Shown here piece after piece: positions 10,160 to 22,271 of a stretch of DNA of 64,000 nt (positions are counted from its first letter, which is position 1; the number at the start of each line of letters is the position of its first letter). The DNA comes from Cylindrotheca closterium (Eukaryota > Bacillariophyta > Bacillariophyceae > Bacillariales > Bacillariaceae), in the NCBI GenBank assembly GCA_933822405.4, contig CAKOGP040002092.1, forward strand, positions 142,102 through 206,101, read 5' to 3'. A program made the translations under genes and the position numbers. Below the pieces are notes generated by a model. The model worked only from the letters and a program-made list of their open reading frames with translations. It was not told the DNA's origin and ran no database searches.

Positions 10160-12854
10160 CTAGTACAGAACGAAACCTTGTAATCGAAGATGCTTTTCGC
10201 TTGCCGCCCTGCCGTCCTTCGTCACTCCCTTTGGACTGAACTCTATTTTATAATCATTGTTGGCAGTTGGTTTCCAATAAATTCCATCGGCACCCTCAAG
10301 GATTGCCATTCGATTGAAAAGTCTCCAATTGGTCACTGGTATGCCGTTAACTTTTGCGTCCACATGTTCAGGCCATGAAGAGTACGGAAAGTCAAACCTA
10401 GTACCGTCTGCTGCTGCTTCTGGAAATATCTGGGCGAAAAAGAGTTGCTGAGCAAATGGGTTCCTTCTTGAATGAACACTCTAGAGTAAGAAAGCACAAG
10501 CAAATAACTTACAGTCGAAACAAGCCCCAAGATTCCTTTGAACTTCCCCGGCTCATATCCATAATGTTCCCGTTCTTTTTCATTTGGAAACGTGATGGAT
10601 ACTGGCCCATTCGTCCAATTTCCATAGAACCAGTCCTTGTAGTCCGGCATGACAATTTCGCTACACGTCCTCAATGGCGAGCATTGTCGAAAGTCGATTG
10701 GCGACAGAATGGCCACCTCGCCTTCGGGCGGGGGTCCATCGGGGTAGGTGTACATGCCGTTTAGCCGATTAAAGGGTACTCCGTTTTCATATTCTACTTC
10801 ATTACATCGAGCAGATCCGCCAATTTTGTCGGAATTCAAAGCAAGCCCCAGATAACGTGTCATGGATGGTAGTAGTGAAGTCCGGCATATACTGGGCCCC
10901 TTGAACCAAGTATCGAGTTCATCTCCCAGCTCCCCAAAGCGTTGTATCATTTCTTCGTTGTTAAAATTTTCCTTTATTGGCACGGAAAGGAATGCTTTGA
11001 ACTCGTCATCTTCTTCCTTTTGGAGTTCTTGGAATAGTGTTTTGGGATCCTTGCCCGTCTCGACGAGCTCCAAGAGACCTTCCAGCAGCATTTCAACAAG
11101 AGGAAGAGACATGTAATGGGCATTCAAAGCATGCATTTTGCTAGATATCCATAAAGAAATATGTTGGACCAAACAAAAAGGAAAGAAATTTTGGAATGGA
11201 AAAGAAAACTTACAATCCCATGTGCCAACCAGAGCGCATCTTCACTCCTGGACAGGTGCACTTGATCCTCGCCTTTCTCATCTTTGCGGTGCAACTCCAC
11301 TTGTAGTCATCAGAACACATAGGTGGCTTTTCCAGTCTACCATCGCATTTGAGACCCCTGACCATTGGCGGTTGCTCGTTCACTAAGTCTTCGGACAAGG
11401 GTATCCCGTCTGGAGCTGAATCGGGAATATTCTTGTTCGTCGGGACAGAAGCTCCATTCAAATAGAATAAGGCTAGGCCCAATTTTTCCAAGGGTGCACC
11501 ATACCTTCCAGCAAGATGCATAATGTCCATGGAAACAAATGCAGGTCTTCCTGGACTCACAGCAGCCCGATACATGTAATGCAACCATGACGCAAATGTT
11601 TTGTCGAGCATGGCATAATTCCAGGTCAACAAGTCTACATCGGTACCAAAAACTGCCTGGGAGCATGTCGAAATGTCTGGAGATGCTCTGAAAGATGAAA
11701 AAAAAAGGACAGTAATGTTAGGTTCCACAACACAAATAACACTCAGCGTCACTCGTTAAAACGAAAACGACCAGCATGTACCAGGATGTATACATATATA
11801 TATAGTCTTACTTCATGGCTCCCATTCCCATGTTGCGGCTGATCATTTCCACGCCCAGTGCATCCCAAATGATTCGTAGATCTTGTCCAATGTAGTGTGA
11901 GTATGTCTCACTAAAAACGTTCCCATGGCCAGCCGCGTTGGAATGCCCACCATTGGCAAAGACATATTTCTGATAATAGTCCGGAATACTGGATGTAAAC
12001 CTCTCTTCTTTTTCTTTAGTAGAGCCCGTCATAGTTCGACAGTTGCAGCCATGGACATCTTCTTCGGATACTTTGAGGGCCTCCATCATTTTCAGTACCT
12101 TGAGTTGAAGTTTCCGTTTCATTCGATTTCGAGATTCACCATTTTCCGTGACGGGATTCATTCCCGAATACGACCGTCGTCCCTTGGTAGTGGTGACATT
12201 GGAGTCTGTTACTGCTGCTGGTGTTTCTTTGATGAATATTCCATCAAAGTATTCTCCGTACTCCAGTTTGATGTGATCCACAAGTTTGTCATGTGCCTTG
12301 TTGGCCATTTTCAATACTTCCGACAGATCCAACAAGTCGCCACCAAATTTTTGTTTGCGAGCTTGTTCTCGACTGTCACACAAGGCTGGGCATACTCCTC
12401 CATCTCCTACCACTGGAGTCTCGACAGGGGACGATTGAACACCGCCGTCCTTATCGTCGTTGTGAATGGAAATGATGGGATATGTGCTGAAAAGTCCTTC
12501 ATGCAGTCCGTAGTCTCTCTTTACTTTTTCTTTCTCATTTTTGTGTGTGACATTCGTCGTTTTGGTGACCACGTTTTCAGCCATGTTATTGTCTTGAGCA
12601 AGTTCCCCATTCAAGACGTATATCCAGGAACACAACAACAAAAAGACTCCCACCATTCCAAAAACGGATCGTTCTTTTGGCGACAGCGATTTTTGGAAGT
12701 AACCATCTTGGGTGACGCAATCCAAAATATCACCGCCACTTTGTTGTTGTTGCTGTGGCTTTTGGTGCTGCTGCTTTTCGTTTGCTCGATTATCATTGCC
12801 ATTCTTCGTCTCGTCTGAAACGGTGCCGCCTGGAGTAGTCGTGGAGTTCAACAT
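10160..12854 (-). CDS. SGNH/GDSL-hydrolase-like type II membrane protein, copy 2
   Basis: Four exons: 12854..11812, 11687..11214, 11140..10513 and 10429..10160, with introns of 124, 73 and 83 bp at the same positions and phases as copy 1; total 804 residues. The N-terminus is Asn/Gln-rich, then a single transmembrane helix (VFGMVGVFLLLCSWIYVL). The core repeats the copy-1 signature: HGCNC, NGGHSNAAGHGNVFSETY, MGMGAMK, LLTWNYAMLD, CRTSLLPSMTRYLG, VMPDYKDWFYGNW. Shared intron phases and motifs throughout show a tandem duplication. The N-terminal tails differ strongly, so the lumenal domain is probably the constrained part. The last acceptor (CGCCCAG) was chosen because it alone keeps phase and aligns IFPEAAADG with the copy-1 equivalent. 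Confidence 0.7.
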
Positions 12855-13348
12855 TTTCGAATTGTGACAATCAGCAATTTAAAATTTGATTTGAGCGAGC
12901 ACTGATATAATAAGATGAAGCTGTGTATGTGATATCAAGGAATCAGAACAATCAGATCATCGACGACATGCGGTTTCTCCAACGTGATTGTGCTTGGAAG
13001 AGAAAATGTACTGTAGGGTACTGTTACCGGTATGCTCACTATGACCGTTTTGTAAATAAATATGATGAAGATCTATCATCATTCATCATCCATGCAGATG
13101 ATATCGTACATGTACCGATATGTCCGTGTGACGCACAATAATGACTGACTGAGGAGGATTGGGTCGACTTGTTGGACTTCTTGCGATGATGGATGATGGA
13201 TTCATTCGGATGAGTCTTTTATTTGAAAATTTAGGAGAAACATCCGATCATCATCATCGTGTCACCTTCAACCAGAAGAGTCATATTTATGTATCTCAGC
13301 AACGCCAATGCACATTCGATCTCTTAGGCCTGCTACCACTATTGCCTG
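12855..13348. other. Divergent intergenic region
   Basis: About 500 bp between the minus-strand SGNH-like gene and the plus-strand kinase/phosphatase gene, so it should hold both promoters. It is AT-rich with ATGATG-type simple sequence and one TACCGGTA palindrome near 13025. No gene is supported. Confidence 0.45.
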
Positions 13349-13375
13349 TTGAGATTATCAGAGAAGAAACAAGAC

Positions 13376-15612
13376 ATGAATTTCAGGAGGTCAATGCCGC
13401 CTTCAGCGTCGAAGAAGACGAAGAAGTCATCTGCCTACGCCACCCATCATCGTCAGCAGCACCTAGTAGTGTTCTCATCTTCAATATGTCTCTTGGTATT
13501 AGTGGCCTTCATCATCGTAACTCCCGTCGCTTCTTTCACCAATCAAAGGAACTTGAAGTTTCACAGAATATCCTCCGACTCCAGAAAGGCTGACGATGAC
13601 GAGCCTAATAGAATACGACCTTTCAAAGACATCCTCCAACGCAGCAGATCAGCATCCAATAAGGTAGTCATGTCTGCTGCCGGGACAAAAGATGCGGTCC
13701 AAGAAGATGCAGAATCCAAGTCAATACCTTCTTTGGATGGTACTATAGCTTCTGTTGGCGACAAGATTGGAAGTGGATCCTATGGGACTGTTCACAAGCT
13801 GATGGTAGACGACGATAATAATAATAATTCCGTTTGCATTATTGGCAAACGACCATGGAAACAAGACGAACTCAAGGCATCCTCGTCTCAAAGAAAAGAA
13901 GATGGAAAGGATGTACTTCAAACACCAAAGGAGCGAGCAGAGCGATGCATGTACTACTGGGAGGTGGAAGATCACTGCTTTCGTAAATTGCCATTGCATC
14001 CACAGTTGCCACCCCATTTGGGGATCGTCCAAGACGACTCGAAGGAGCATGATTGGATGGCCTTTGGACTAGTGACCAATGCCAGGTACAAAGGAAAAGG
14101 AGGAGGCGAATTGTCATCGTCATCGTCCGTACCAGCGCCCACACTTGCCGACTTGATGAAACTAGACGATGCTGCGGACGATAATACCAATGGTTCGCCA
14201 CAAGAACTCTTGCAAATTGGAAAGCATCTTGGATGCAATTCGTATGGGGAAACCTTGGATACTGTCCTAGAATCGTTATTGACCGTCTTGCACCATGTGC
14301 ATCGCCATGAGATTGTACATCGCGACATCAAACCGTCCAATTTGTTGGTGCAGCTCGACGATGAAAATGATGACACCAAAGGAAGATTGGTATTGATGGA
14401 TTTTGGTTCGGCTGCCGATTTGGAATATTCAACGTTCACTGTAAGCAATGGCTTGTGGAAATCAAAACAACAAGTCCTCCGAGGTTTGGAAAATGGAAGT
14501 CGGGTAGCCGTCTCTCCCATTTACTGTGCTCCTGAAGTTTTTGTGAACATCAAAGAGGCTCCAACTGCCTTTGATATCTTTTCGTCGGGTCTATTATTTT
14601 GTCAATTGCTCTTTGGATACTTGGACGAACGGACTGATGCTGGATTTCATCAACAATTGGAGGATGCTCAATGGGATTTGAATGTTTGGCTGTCCAACGA
14701 ATTGGGATCTAAACTGCGGCCCCGGGGACTGGATTATAGTTTGGAATACCTTGCTGAACGCCCCGGCTTGTGGTCCCTTTTGGAAGAAATGTTGCGCCAA
14801 GATCCACTCAATCGACCAACTGCTAAAACTGCTTTGGCACGATTTCAGGCTATTTTGGAATCGAGCAAGCAGGTTGATGATGACGACGAAAACATTGAAT
14901 CCAAACAAGAGTTGGATGGTCCCTTTTTCAACATGGTAATAGAATGCATGGAAACTTGTCCGATACCAACCATCACTCGGGCACTGCACTACGTGGCAAC
15001 CTTTTCTCGAAGAGAATCGCTTGGACTAGTACTTTCGGAATATGACGAAGAAGACGAAGAAGACGACGAATCCAATTCGGACCCCGAATGGCTCGAAGCG
15101 ACCAAGTTTGCGCAAGTCGGAGAAGTATTCATCAAAGAGATTGTTCCTGGAGGACAAGCGGATCGAATGGGTGAGATCTTTGAAGTTGGCGATCAGCTTC
15201 AAGGAGTTGGGGACCTACCATTGTCCGGTGGGGGATTCGAAAAGGCTGTGGAAATGGTACGTCGCGCCTGTGTTTGTGTGGCAAATGAATGGCGCCTTCT
15301 TGCATCTAACTCTATTTTCCATTGCTTCTCTCTTTACAATTCAGCTTCAAGATCTGCCAAAGAATTCGAAGAATGTCAAGCTACATTTCGATCGAATCTC
15401 TGTTCGATCCAACGAGGCAATTCCAATGATTCCAAACGAAGCAAGGGAGGTTCACCTGACGAGTATCGGTGCATGGTCTTCAAAAGGAAGGAGGAACTAT
15501 CAAGAAGATGCTTTCGGTAAGTCACTCTTACAATTATCATGAGAGCATATGTTTCACGTCATTTCGTCACAGAAATTGTGCTCACTACTACTCGAAAATC
15601 CACAACACACAT

Positions 15613-15648
<36 letters not shown>

Positions 15649-16449
15649 CTGCATGAAATTCATGATGCAAAAGATAGTTCCGTATTGCTAGCTGGTGTTA
15701 TGGATGGACATGGAGGAGCAGCGGCATCCTCACTAGTATCCAGTCAGATGCCCAGCTTGGTTTCGAAAGAGCTTCTCGTCAACCGAAAGTCTGTGGAGGA
15801 GTCTCTGGAAGGAGCGTGGGAAAAAGTGTGCGACATGTATGAGAAGCAATGCACTGATCCCGAATCATGCAGGGCAGAATACAATCCATGGGAAGGTACC
15901 CTCAAGGCAAATACCGGCGGCAATGATCTCATTCCTGGTACTACCATATCCATCATGGCGCTGGATGAGACAACCGGGAAGATTACCTTTTTGAATTGTG
16001 GCGATTCTCGTAGTCTAGTAATGACATCCAAAGGCAAGGTGCGATTCGAGACAGCAGACCATACGCCGCAATCAGAGACAAGTCGTTTCCAAGAGGGCAT
16101 TGATGCAGGCTTGGGCTACTCTCTTCCCAAATGCAAGATTTCCAAATGGACACTTTCTGTTGGTGCCTACGAATACAGCGTCGCAAGGTCCTTGGAAGGT
16201 CCTTTTGCTACATCCAAGGGGATCGTGAGCGATCCAGATATTACTGAAACTGCGGTCGAAAGCGGCGAGATTCTGCTGTCGGCATCGGATGGATTGTGGG
16301 AAGTCATGGGTTCGGGAGAAGTGGCTTTGGAGCTTCACAAGAAGAAGACAAAAGGAATTTCTGCGGGTGATGCCGCAAGAGAGCTCTGCTCAATGGCTCT
16401 GAAGAAAGGGTCTTCTGACAATGTCAGTGCAGTTGTAGTGTACTTGTAA
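13376..16449 (+). CDS. Predicted plastid protein kinase-PDZ-PP2C phosphatase fusion
   Basis: Three exons, 13376..15256, 15345..15516 and 15647..16449 (introns 88 and 130 bp, the second carrying a CA repeat); about 951 residues. The N-terminus has a hydrophobic signal (ICLLVLVAFIIVTPVASF) followed by TNQRNLKF, resembling the diatom ASAFAP-type cleavage site for plastid import. The kinase domain has IGSGSYGTVHK (about residue 131), a candidate ATP-binding Lys in IIGKRPW, HRDIKPSN (about 315), DFGS (about 342) and CAPE. A PDZ-like segment with an acidic run follows (about 550-650). From about 665 there is a complete PP2C set: RRNYQEDAF, MDGHGG, NCGDSRS, ADHTPQS, SDGLWEVM and SSDNVSAVVV. Catalytic residues of both enzymes look intact. 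An upstream in-frame ATG at 13349 would add nine residues. Confidence 0.85.
15600..15646 (+). repeat. (CA)n microsatellite at an intron 3' end
   Basis: A run of CA dinucleotides of about 36 bp directly precedes the acceptor AG at 15645-15646 of the kinase-PP2C gene. It occupies the place of the usual polypyrimidine tract, with C but no T, so length changes could affect splicing. Confidence 0.8.
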
Positions 16450-16663
16450 TGGCAAATACTAGAGTATACGATATAGAGGCCGACTTTCCATATATTGAAT
16501 ATGCTTCAATTTCATCTTTATTTCAGGGTTTTCGTTTGGGGATTCCATAATTTAGGGGTACATATGACACTAACATAGACCCAACAAAACCCAGAATTCT
16601 GTGTTGGCCGATGATCTTCTTGCCCTATATTATTCTTTTAAAAATATCTTTGCACTGCATTCT

Positions 16664-17965
16664 ATGACCATGTTGTTTGCTGTCTTTGGTTTCATTCTCT
16701 CCCTTGCATTGGCACTCGCCAATGGAGAGCCATTGAAGTACTCTTCGGATCACTTTGAGGCTTGGATGGACAATCATGGAAAGGATTATAATGATGACAA
16801 ATCAGAGTACGAGCAACGATTCCAGAACTTTCTCATGAATTCCAAGGTCGTTGAAAATCACAACCAAGCCTACGAGAAGGGATACACTTCTTATGCTATG
16901 AGTCTGATGAAATCACCATTTGCCGATTTGACCGATGCCGAATTCGAAGCCAGTCACTTGATGGCTTGGCAAAACTGTTCCGCTACTACACATCCATCGA
17001 GTGGACCCATGACATCAGATATCGAGTAAGTCTCGTGCCGCAGTCCATATTCAGAACCCGAGATTTCATGTTGATAGAGTTTGATTTGCCTTTGAAATGA
17101 TTATGATGCAATGGACGAAATGCTAACTATCATTATATTGTTTGCTATTTCATTTCCAACTGTTATCCATACCGGTACAACCCACAGGCTTCCAAAACAC
17201 GTCGACTGGAGGACCAAAGGAATCATTACACCCATCAAGAACCAAAAGATGTGCGGATCGTGTTGGACCTTTAGCACCAGTGGATGTTTGGAAGCCCACA
17301 CGTGTTTGAACAATCCCGATTTGGATTGTACTACTTGGACCGGACTGGCCGAACAACAGCTGTTGGATTGTGCCGGAGACTTTGACAATCATGGCTGCAA
17401 TGGTGGACTGCCAAGTCATGCCTTTGAGTACATCAAATATGCTGGAGGAATGGACAGCGAACAAGAGTATCCATATCTTGCAAAGGAGAATGACTCCTGT
17501 CAACTCTCGCCGCTTGGCTTTGCGGCCGAAGTTGCTCAAATTTACAACATTACCAGTGGTGACGAAGACGATCTGACGACTGCCATTGCCGCCGCAGGTC
17601 CAGTTAGTGTGGCCTATCAAGTATCGCCTGATTTTCGATTCTATAGTCATGGTGTGTATGATAGTTTCAATGCGACTACCAATCATACCATGTGCAAGTC
17701 CGATGCCATGAGTGTGAACCATGCCGTTGTTGCCGTTGGTTACGGCGAGACAGAAGCTGCCAAGGATAAGTCGTCGGTTCCATATTACATTATTCGCAAC
17801 AGTTGGTCTACCTCTTGGGGTATGGAGGGCTACTTTTGGATCAAGCGTGGGGAAAATCTATGCGGAATCAGCGACTGCGCGTCCTATCCTATCGTTCCCA
17901 GAGCAAGCAAAAATCAAGATGGCGTACTTGATGTACAGACATCTCGTCTCCGAAAGAAAGCATAA
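16664..17965 (+). CDS. Papain-family cysteine protease (C1A, cathepsin-like) precursor
   Basis: Two exons, 16664..17025 and 17188..17965, with a 162-bp intron; 379 residues. The chosen ATG directly precedes a signal peptide (LFAVFGFILSLALALA); an earlier in-frame ATG at 16601 is less suitable. The propeptide (about 25-120) resembles the I29 inhibitor domain (FEAWMDNHGKDYND, EYEQRFQNFLMN). The mature enzyme begins near LPKHVDWR. The active site is complete: Gln and Cys in NQKMCGSCWTF, His in VNHAVVAVGYG, Asn in IIRNSWSTSWG. NHGCNGGLPSHAFEYI is the usual C1A motif. Several N-glycosylation sites support entry to the secretory pathway, so it is probably a lysosomal/vacuolar or secreted endopeptidase. 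Confidence 0.9.
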
Positions 17966-18084
17966 GATTTTTTATTAAAATTAAAAGTAGTTCATAAAGT
18001 TGCTACTGTGTCAACTTTTACATTAGGACTGAACGCAATTTAAAAAATTCGATTGCAAAACTGTTTTACTCTAGCACATATTAT

Positions 18085-19422
18085 TTACATTGTTAGCTCA
18101 AGCGGAGCAACTTCGGCGTGAATCACATCGCCGATGGGTATGGCCTCCATGCCAGCTACAGCTGAGTTAGCTAGGACTTTGTTCATATGAAAGCATCCTT
18201 GAACAGTTCCCTTCTCAGTCTTGAGGTTGACGTTTCCCACAAATTCAAAGCACTGACCAGGTTTGAGCACTGTGGATGGAACATCTGGAGCAGAAGGAAG
18301 AAGTTAGAATAAGATTTAGCACAATGTGTAGAGGATCATGATGATGTGAGTAATAGTATAAGTATACTTACATGGTCGGTTCAACATTTTGGAGTTAAGC
18401 ACTGGCGCCTCGTACGCTTTGCCATCTTCGTCAATTCCTTGAATGGACAAGCTTCGGCCCATCAACTGCAAATGATCTTGCGTCAAGTTCTCAATTCGAA
18501 TCTTGTACGTAAATCGTTTCGAAGGCCATGTGTTGAATTTGGCCAATGCCCCCAAACACCTTCCCAATTGACAGGTGGCGACGGTTCGGATTCGATCGGT
18601 CACGGCTACCGATGATCGCTTCCACAAATCTTCCTGGTCTTGAAGAATTTGGATGGCACGAAGGGTCCATTTATGTAGTTCTGGTGTATCAATCCGATTG
18701 TAGTCCGTTTTAAAGGCATCTCGCACGACGGATCGGAGCTGACCGGGGCTAGTCCAACAGGTGTTGACCAACAAATTTCTCATTTCGTCATCGACGTCAC
18801 CATTTTGATTTTGAAAGACTGGCATTTGGCCTCCTGTCACTTCAAAGAACCAATCATCAATGGAAGTATCCAGTTGCGCCGATGGAGCAGCATACGAGGC
18901 AGAGCTGTAGCTTCGTTTTATCGCATGTGGATGCGATGGTGGCAACCTGATGGGCCTTCCTGTTTTCAAGACATTTTCTCGTTCCACCAAAATGTAAAAC
19001 AGACGAAAGAGATCAAGAGATTCGGTTGCCACAGGCGGTGCTGTTCGAAAATACAAGCTTTCAGCGGATGTTGCCACTCGTGGTTGCAATAGGAATCTCT
19101 CGGAAGTATCTTGTTTGGAACTTGTGATGGAGGACTTGGGAGTGGTTGTCGCAGCCAATGATTGGCATTGACGAAGCAACATGCGGTAGAATCGAATCGT
19201 TCGTACTCGACTCTTATCATGCATTGCATTGATAGTAAAAGGCTGACGACCATCATGTCGGACACGTTCGGACATGATTTCATTGCTGTCGATCGAAATA
19301 GAAGAAAACGACGACAGTTGGAAGTTTCGAGGATTAAGACGATGTGATGGTATCTTCTTCAATGCCTGATGCTGGAGGATACTTCCACGAGCGGCAATAG
19401 TCTTGCTTATCGGTGATGCCAT
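18085..19422 (-). CDS. ApaG (DUF525) domain protein with a basic N-terminal presequence
   Basis: Two exons, 19422..18372 and 18284..18085, with an 87-bp intron (GTAAGT...CCAG); 416 residues. The C-terminal about 110 residues form an ApaG domain: FTYKIRIENLTQDHLQLMGR, PSTVLKPGQCFEFVGN, EKGTVQGCFHM, ending in AEVAPLEL. ApaG domains occur in bacterial ApaG, POLDIP2 and F-box proteins and are thought to bind proteins or nucleotides. The N-terminus (MASPISKTIAARG...) is basic and Ser-rich without acids, like a mitochondrial presequence. Near residue 75, TIRFYRMLLRQCQSL resembles the LYR tripeptide motif, but this is a weak match. It is convergent with the protease gene, with about 120 bp between stops. 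Confidence 0.75.
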
Positions 19423-20955
19423 TGCTCTTGATTCTTTCCGGTCTTTATTGGTAGGAAACTGACTGGCAACGAATTATGATGTATGGTACAAATAACAGCA
19501 AACAGCAAACAGCAAAAGAAACCACCAATGCAGAACTTTTTGTAAGAAGTTCCGTGATGAGGTGTACCTCATTTTTCTTTCCTGTTGGACCAAAGACGTC
19601 AGTGGTGTTTGAGCAATTCTGATTGGTTCAACTATTTCGATGTTCATATTTGTACGTGGTACATTTTGAAATGAACACGAGTATGACGTTACTTCCAGCT
19701 CACATGAACATGGTACGAGTATGGTGTACGCACAATATCTTCGAAATCTCATCCATCAATATAATATACTTGTCACTACAGCTTTTGTCCATCAGAATAA
19801 CAGCAAAGAGTTCAAGCCGGCTCATTCCTCGATTCCTCGACGAAGAGCTTGAAATGAAACTGGTTTTAGATTGATTTCCACCCCTACTATAATCCTACCT
19901 ATTATTGTTGGGCAAGAAGAATATGATTTCATAGGTACTAGTATGATGATGATGATGATTGACATCATGAAATAGGACTACGAGATATACTACGAGATGC
20001 ATTAGATTGTTGTTTCTTCCATGAAAATGAATGACATCACCGCCTGTTCCAGGATGGTTTAATTGCCGCCCCAACGACCCTAGAAAATGTTGGAGATCAT
20101 GAATCTTGGTGATGATGATGGTTTTGAAATATGCAGTAAGCCGAAAAAGTCTTAATTCTGCTGACGAGAAGATGATGTTCCACTCTGTCGAGAGTTCTTT
20201 TTCCACTTGGATCCAACGACGAGATGGATCAAAATCCCCAACCCCATCTATTAGTTTGTGATTTGGTGGCGAGAAAAGATAAATTTCGTAAAGGTTCTAT
20301 CAAGCGTTTTGAGCCATGGTATTCCTACAAAATACTGTAATAAGATCCAGAGTAAAACCCCAATCGGAACAAGAAAGCTGCGAAATGAACCTTGTTCTTG
20401 AATCCTCCTCCAAGAATGATGACATGGAACGTAGTACAATATGGTATTGCTATTGTTGTTTCCTGCAAAATGAATGAATGAATGAACGACGACCCATGAT
20501 GCTGTTTGTGTCAACTTGCTTGATGGTGGATTCTTTATATATGTTCTAGTTTGTAGTACAGTAGGTAGCTTCCAAAGCAGCTGAACACGACTATGAAGGA
20601 TGGCGACAACTAGTGCTGTGACTATAGTTATGAAGGATGGAAACGTCGAACACCATGATAAGCCTCAACTATAAATAACATTTGAAAAAAGGTATACTAG
20701 TCCTATGCATATACAAATCGTTATTATATTTACCGATTCATTCATTCATTCATTTTCATTGACTGATTCTTTCTTTACTACTATTGCACAAAACATATTA
20801 TCTTGAATAATAATGATCCTTATAAAAAGCAAGGAGGAAGCATATGGATGCATGAAATATCAGGGAGCTTGCTCACAATCAACTGCAAGTACTGAATATA
20901 TACACACCCACACACACACATACACACGCATGCACGCACACATGGCACACCCTGT
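19423..20955. other. 1.5-kb intergenic region
   Basis: No gene is supported. The frames here are short, AT-rich and lack motifs. Simple sequence is present: ATGATG near 19940, ATTC repeats near 20740, and a CA/CG-rich tract near 20900-20945. It separates two minus-strand genes, so it includes the promoter of the ApaG gene and the 3' flank of the band-7 gene. Confidence 0.5.
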
Positions 20956-21813
20956 TTACTTTTTCTTGTTGGCACTGACCGAAGTCAAAAAGGATCCACC
21001 CACCGATTGTCTCAACGAGGCCACCGTGGCAGGATCATGTTCCAAAATAAGAGAGTTAGCTCCCACACTGGAAAGGGTATCAAAGTATTGACTCAATAAC
21101 AAAATGTCCATGACATCCTTGGGCGTCGCCCCCTCCACTTCGTCGGCAAAGGCCCCGACGGATTCTTGAAGTCCTTGGACAATGGCCTTGCGCTGACGGG
21201 CCACACCCAATCCGGACAAATAACGAGCTTCGGCATCTGCTTCCGCAGCCTTGACTTGTTTGACCTTGTCGGCTTCGGCCTTGTGAGAAGCGGCCTCTTT
21301 GAGACGTCGACTGGCATTGATTTCGTTCATGGAAGCCTTGACCTTGTGATCGGGAGCTAGATCCGTGACCAAACAATTCTTAATTTCGTAGCCGTAATCC
21401 TTCATGACATCCTTGAGCTGGTCCAAGACGGCAGCCGCCACTTCGGCTTTACTGGCAAAGGCTTCGTCAAGTTCCATCTTGGGGACTGTGGAACGCACCA
21501 CATCAAAGACGTACGACTGAATTTGATTGCGAGGATCCGTGAGGCGGTAGTAGGCATCGTACGCACTTTCCACCAAGACACGGAATTGGACGGCAACCGC
21601 CACTTGGACAAAGACATTGTCCTTGGTTTTAGTTTCGCAGAGTACATCCAATTGCTGAATTCTCAGCGAGAGACGAGCCACCACTCCCTGCAACGGCCAA
21701 GTGACGCAATGCAGACCAGGATCCAGGAGCTCCTTGAATTGCCCCAGATCTTCGACAACACCGACTTCTTGAGTGCGGACGCAGACCATGCAGCAACAAT
21801 CTTGATCGGGCAT
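20956..21813 (-). CDS. SPFH/band-7 protein of the hypersensitive-induced-reaction (HIR) type
   Basis: Single exon, 285 residues, the usual length for plant HIR proteins. The protein starts with a Cys-rich segment (DCCCMVCVRTQEVGVVE), a likely lipidation site. The band-7 core follows: GLHCVTWPLQGVVARLSLRI, CETKTKDNVFVQVAVAVQFRV, YAYYRLTDP-like spacing, IQSYVFDVVRSTVPKM, LDEAF, and the helical SRRLKEAASHKAEADKV region. These proteins form large oligomers on membranes and organise microdomains. In plants they are linked to defence and ion-channel control; the role here is unknown. Confidence 0.9.
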   Translation of the reverse strand: MPDQDCCCMVCVRTQEVGVVEDLGQFKELLDPGLHCVTWPLQGVVARLSLRIQQLDVLCETKTKDNVFVQVAVAVQFRVLVESAYDAYYRLTDPRNQIQSYVFDVVRSTVPKMELDEAFASKAEVAAAVLDQLKDVMKDYGYEIKNCLVTDLAPDHKVKASMNEINASRRLKEAASHKAEADKVKQVKAAEADAEARYLSGLGVARQRKAIVQGLQESVGAFADEVEGATPKDVMDILLLSQYFDTLSSVGANSLILEHDPATVASLRQSVGGSFLTSVSANKKK

Positions 21814-22271
21814 TGTAGACTATTTGTTGATTTAGTTATCGAAGGTGGGAGATGTCTTGACAACACTGCTACTGTAATATAATAAAAGATGAATGAATCA
21901 ATGAATGAAATGAATCCTTTATTGCGAAGCCGCATTCATGCTGAAACAGGAAAACAAGATTCAGATGCGGTGAAGTCTGCTGTACATGTACGTAGAAAAC
22001 TGCGTAGCAAAGTACCAATCTGGATCGAACGGGTCATTGACGTTGGTCCCTTCCTTTATTGTGTGTCACGCTGACAGAAACGATCGACCCATGCGACTCA
22101 CTAAGTGCCGGTCCGCCTTGCCTCGCCCGTCAAAATTGAAACTGCCCCGCGGGGGCAGGCACGCGTTGACAGAGACAATTTGAAGGTAATGGTCAACTGT
22201 CAACCACCAACCCTTTTGTGTTTTACTACCTTGAATGCTGGTAAGATACTACCTTTGTAGGTGCTAGGATA
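21814..22271. other. Divergent intergenic region with a GC-rich hairpin
   Basis: About 460 bp between the minus-strand band-7 gene and the plus-strand CCHC gene, presumably holding both promoters. Most is AT-rich, but 22095-22165 is GC-rich and includes a perfect 7-bp inverted repeat around GCG at 22142-22158. Confidence 0.5.
22142..22158. promoter_or_regulatory. GC-rich inverted repeat
   Basis: CTGCCCC-GCG-GGGGCAG is a perfect hairpin or dyad in an AT-rich setting, about 115 bp before the ATG of the CCHC-module gene. It could be a factor-binding site or a structured 5' leader. The function is inferred from position only. Confidence 0.35.

Noticed and set aside
11925..12818. 297-codon plus-strand frame opposite SGNH-like copy 2
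   Set aside because: It lies antisense to a well-supported exon and shows no domain.
15600..15646. CA repeat as part of a coding exon
   Set aside because: A frame runs through it, but only removal of 15517-15646 joins NYQEDAF to the PP2C core.
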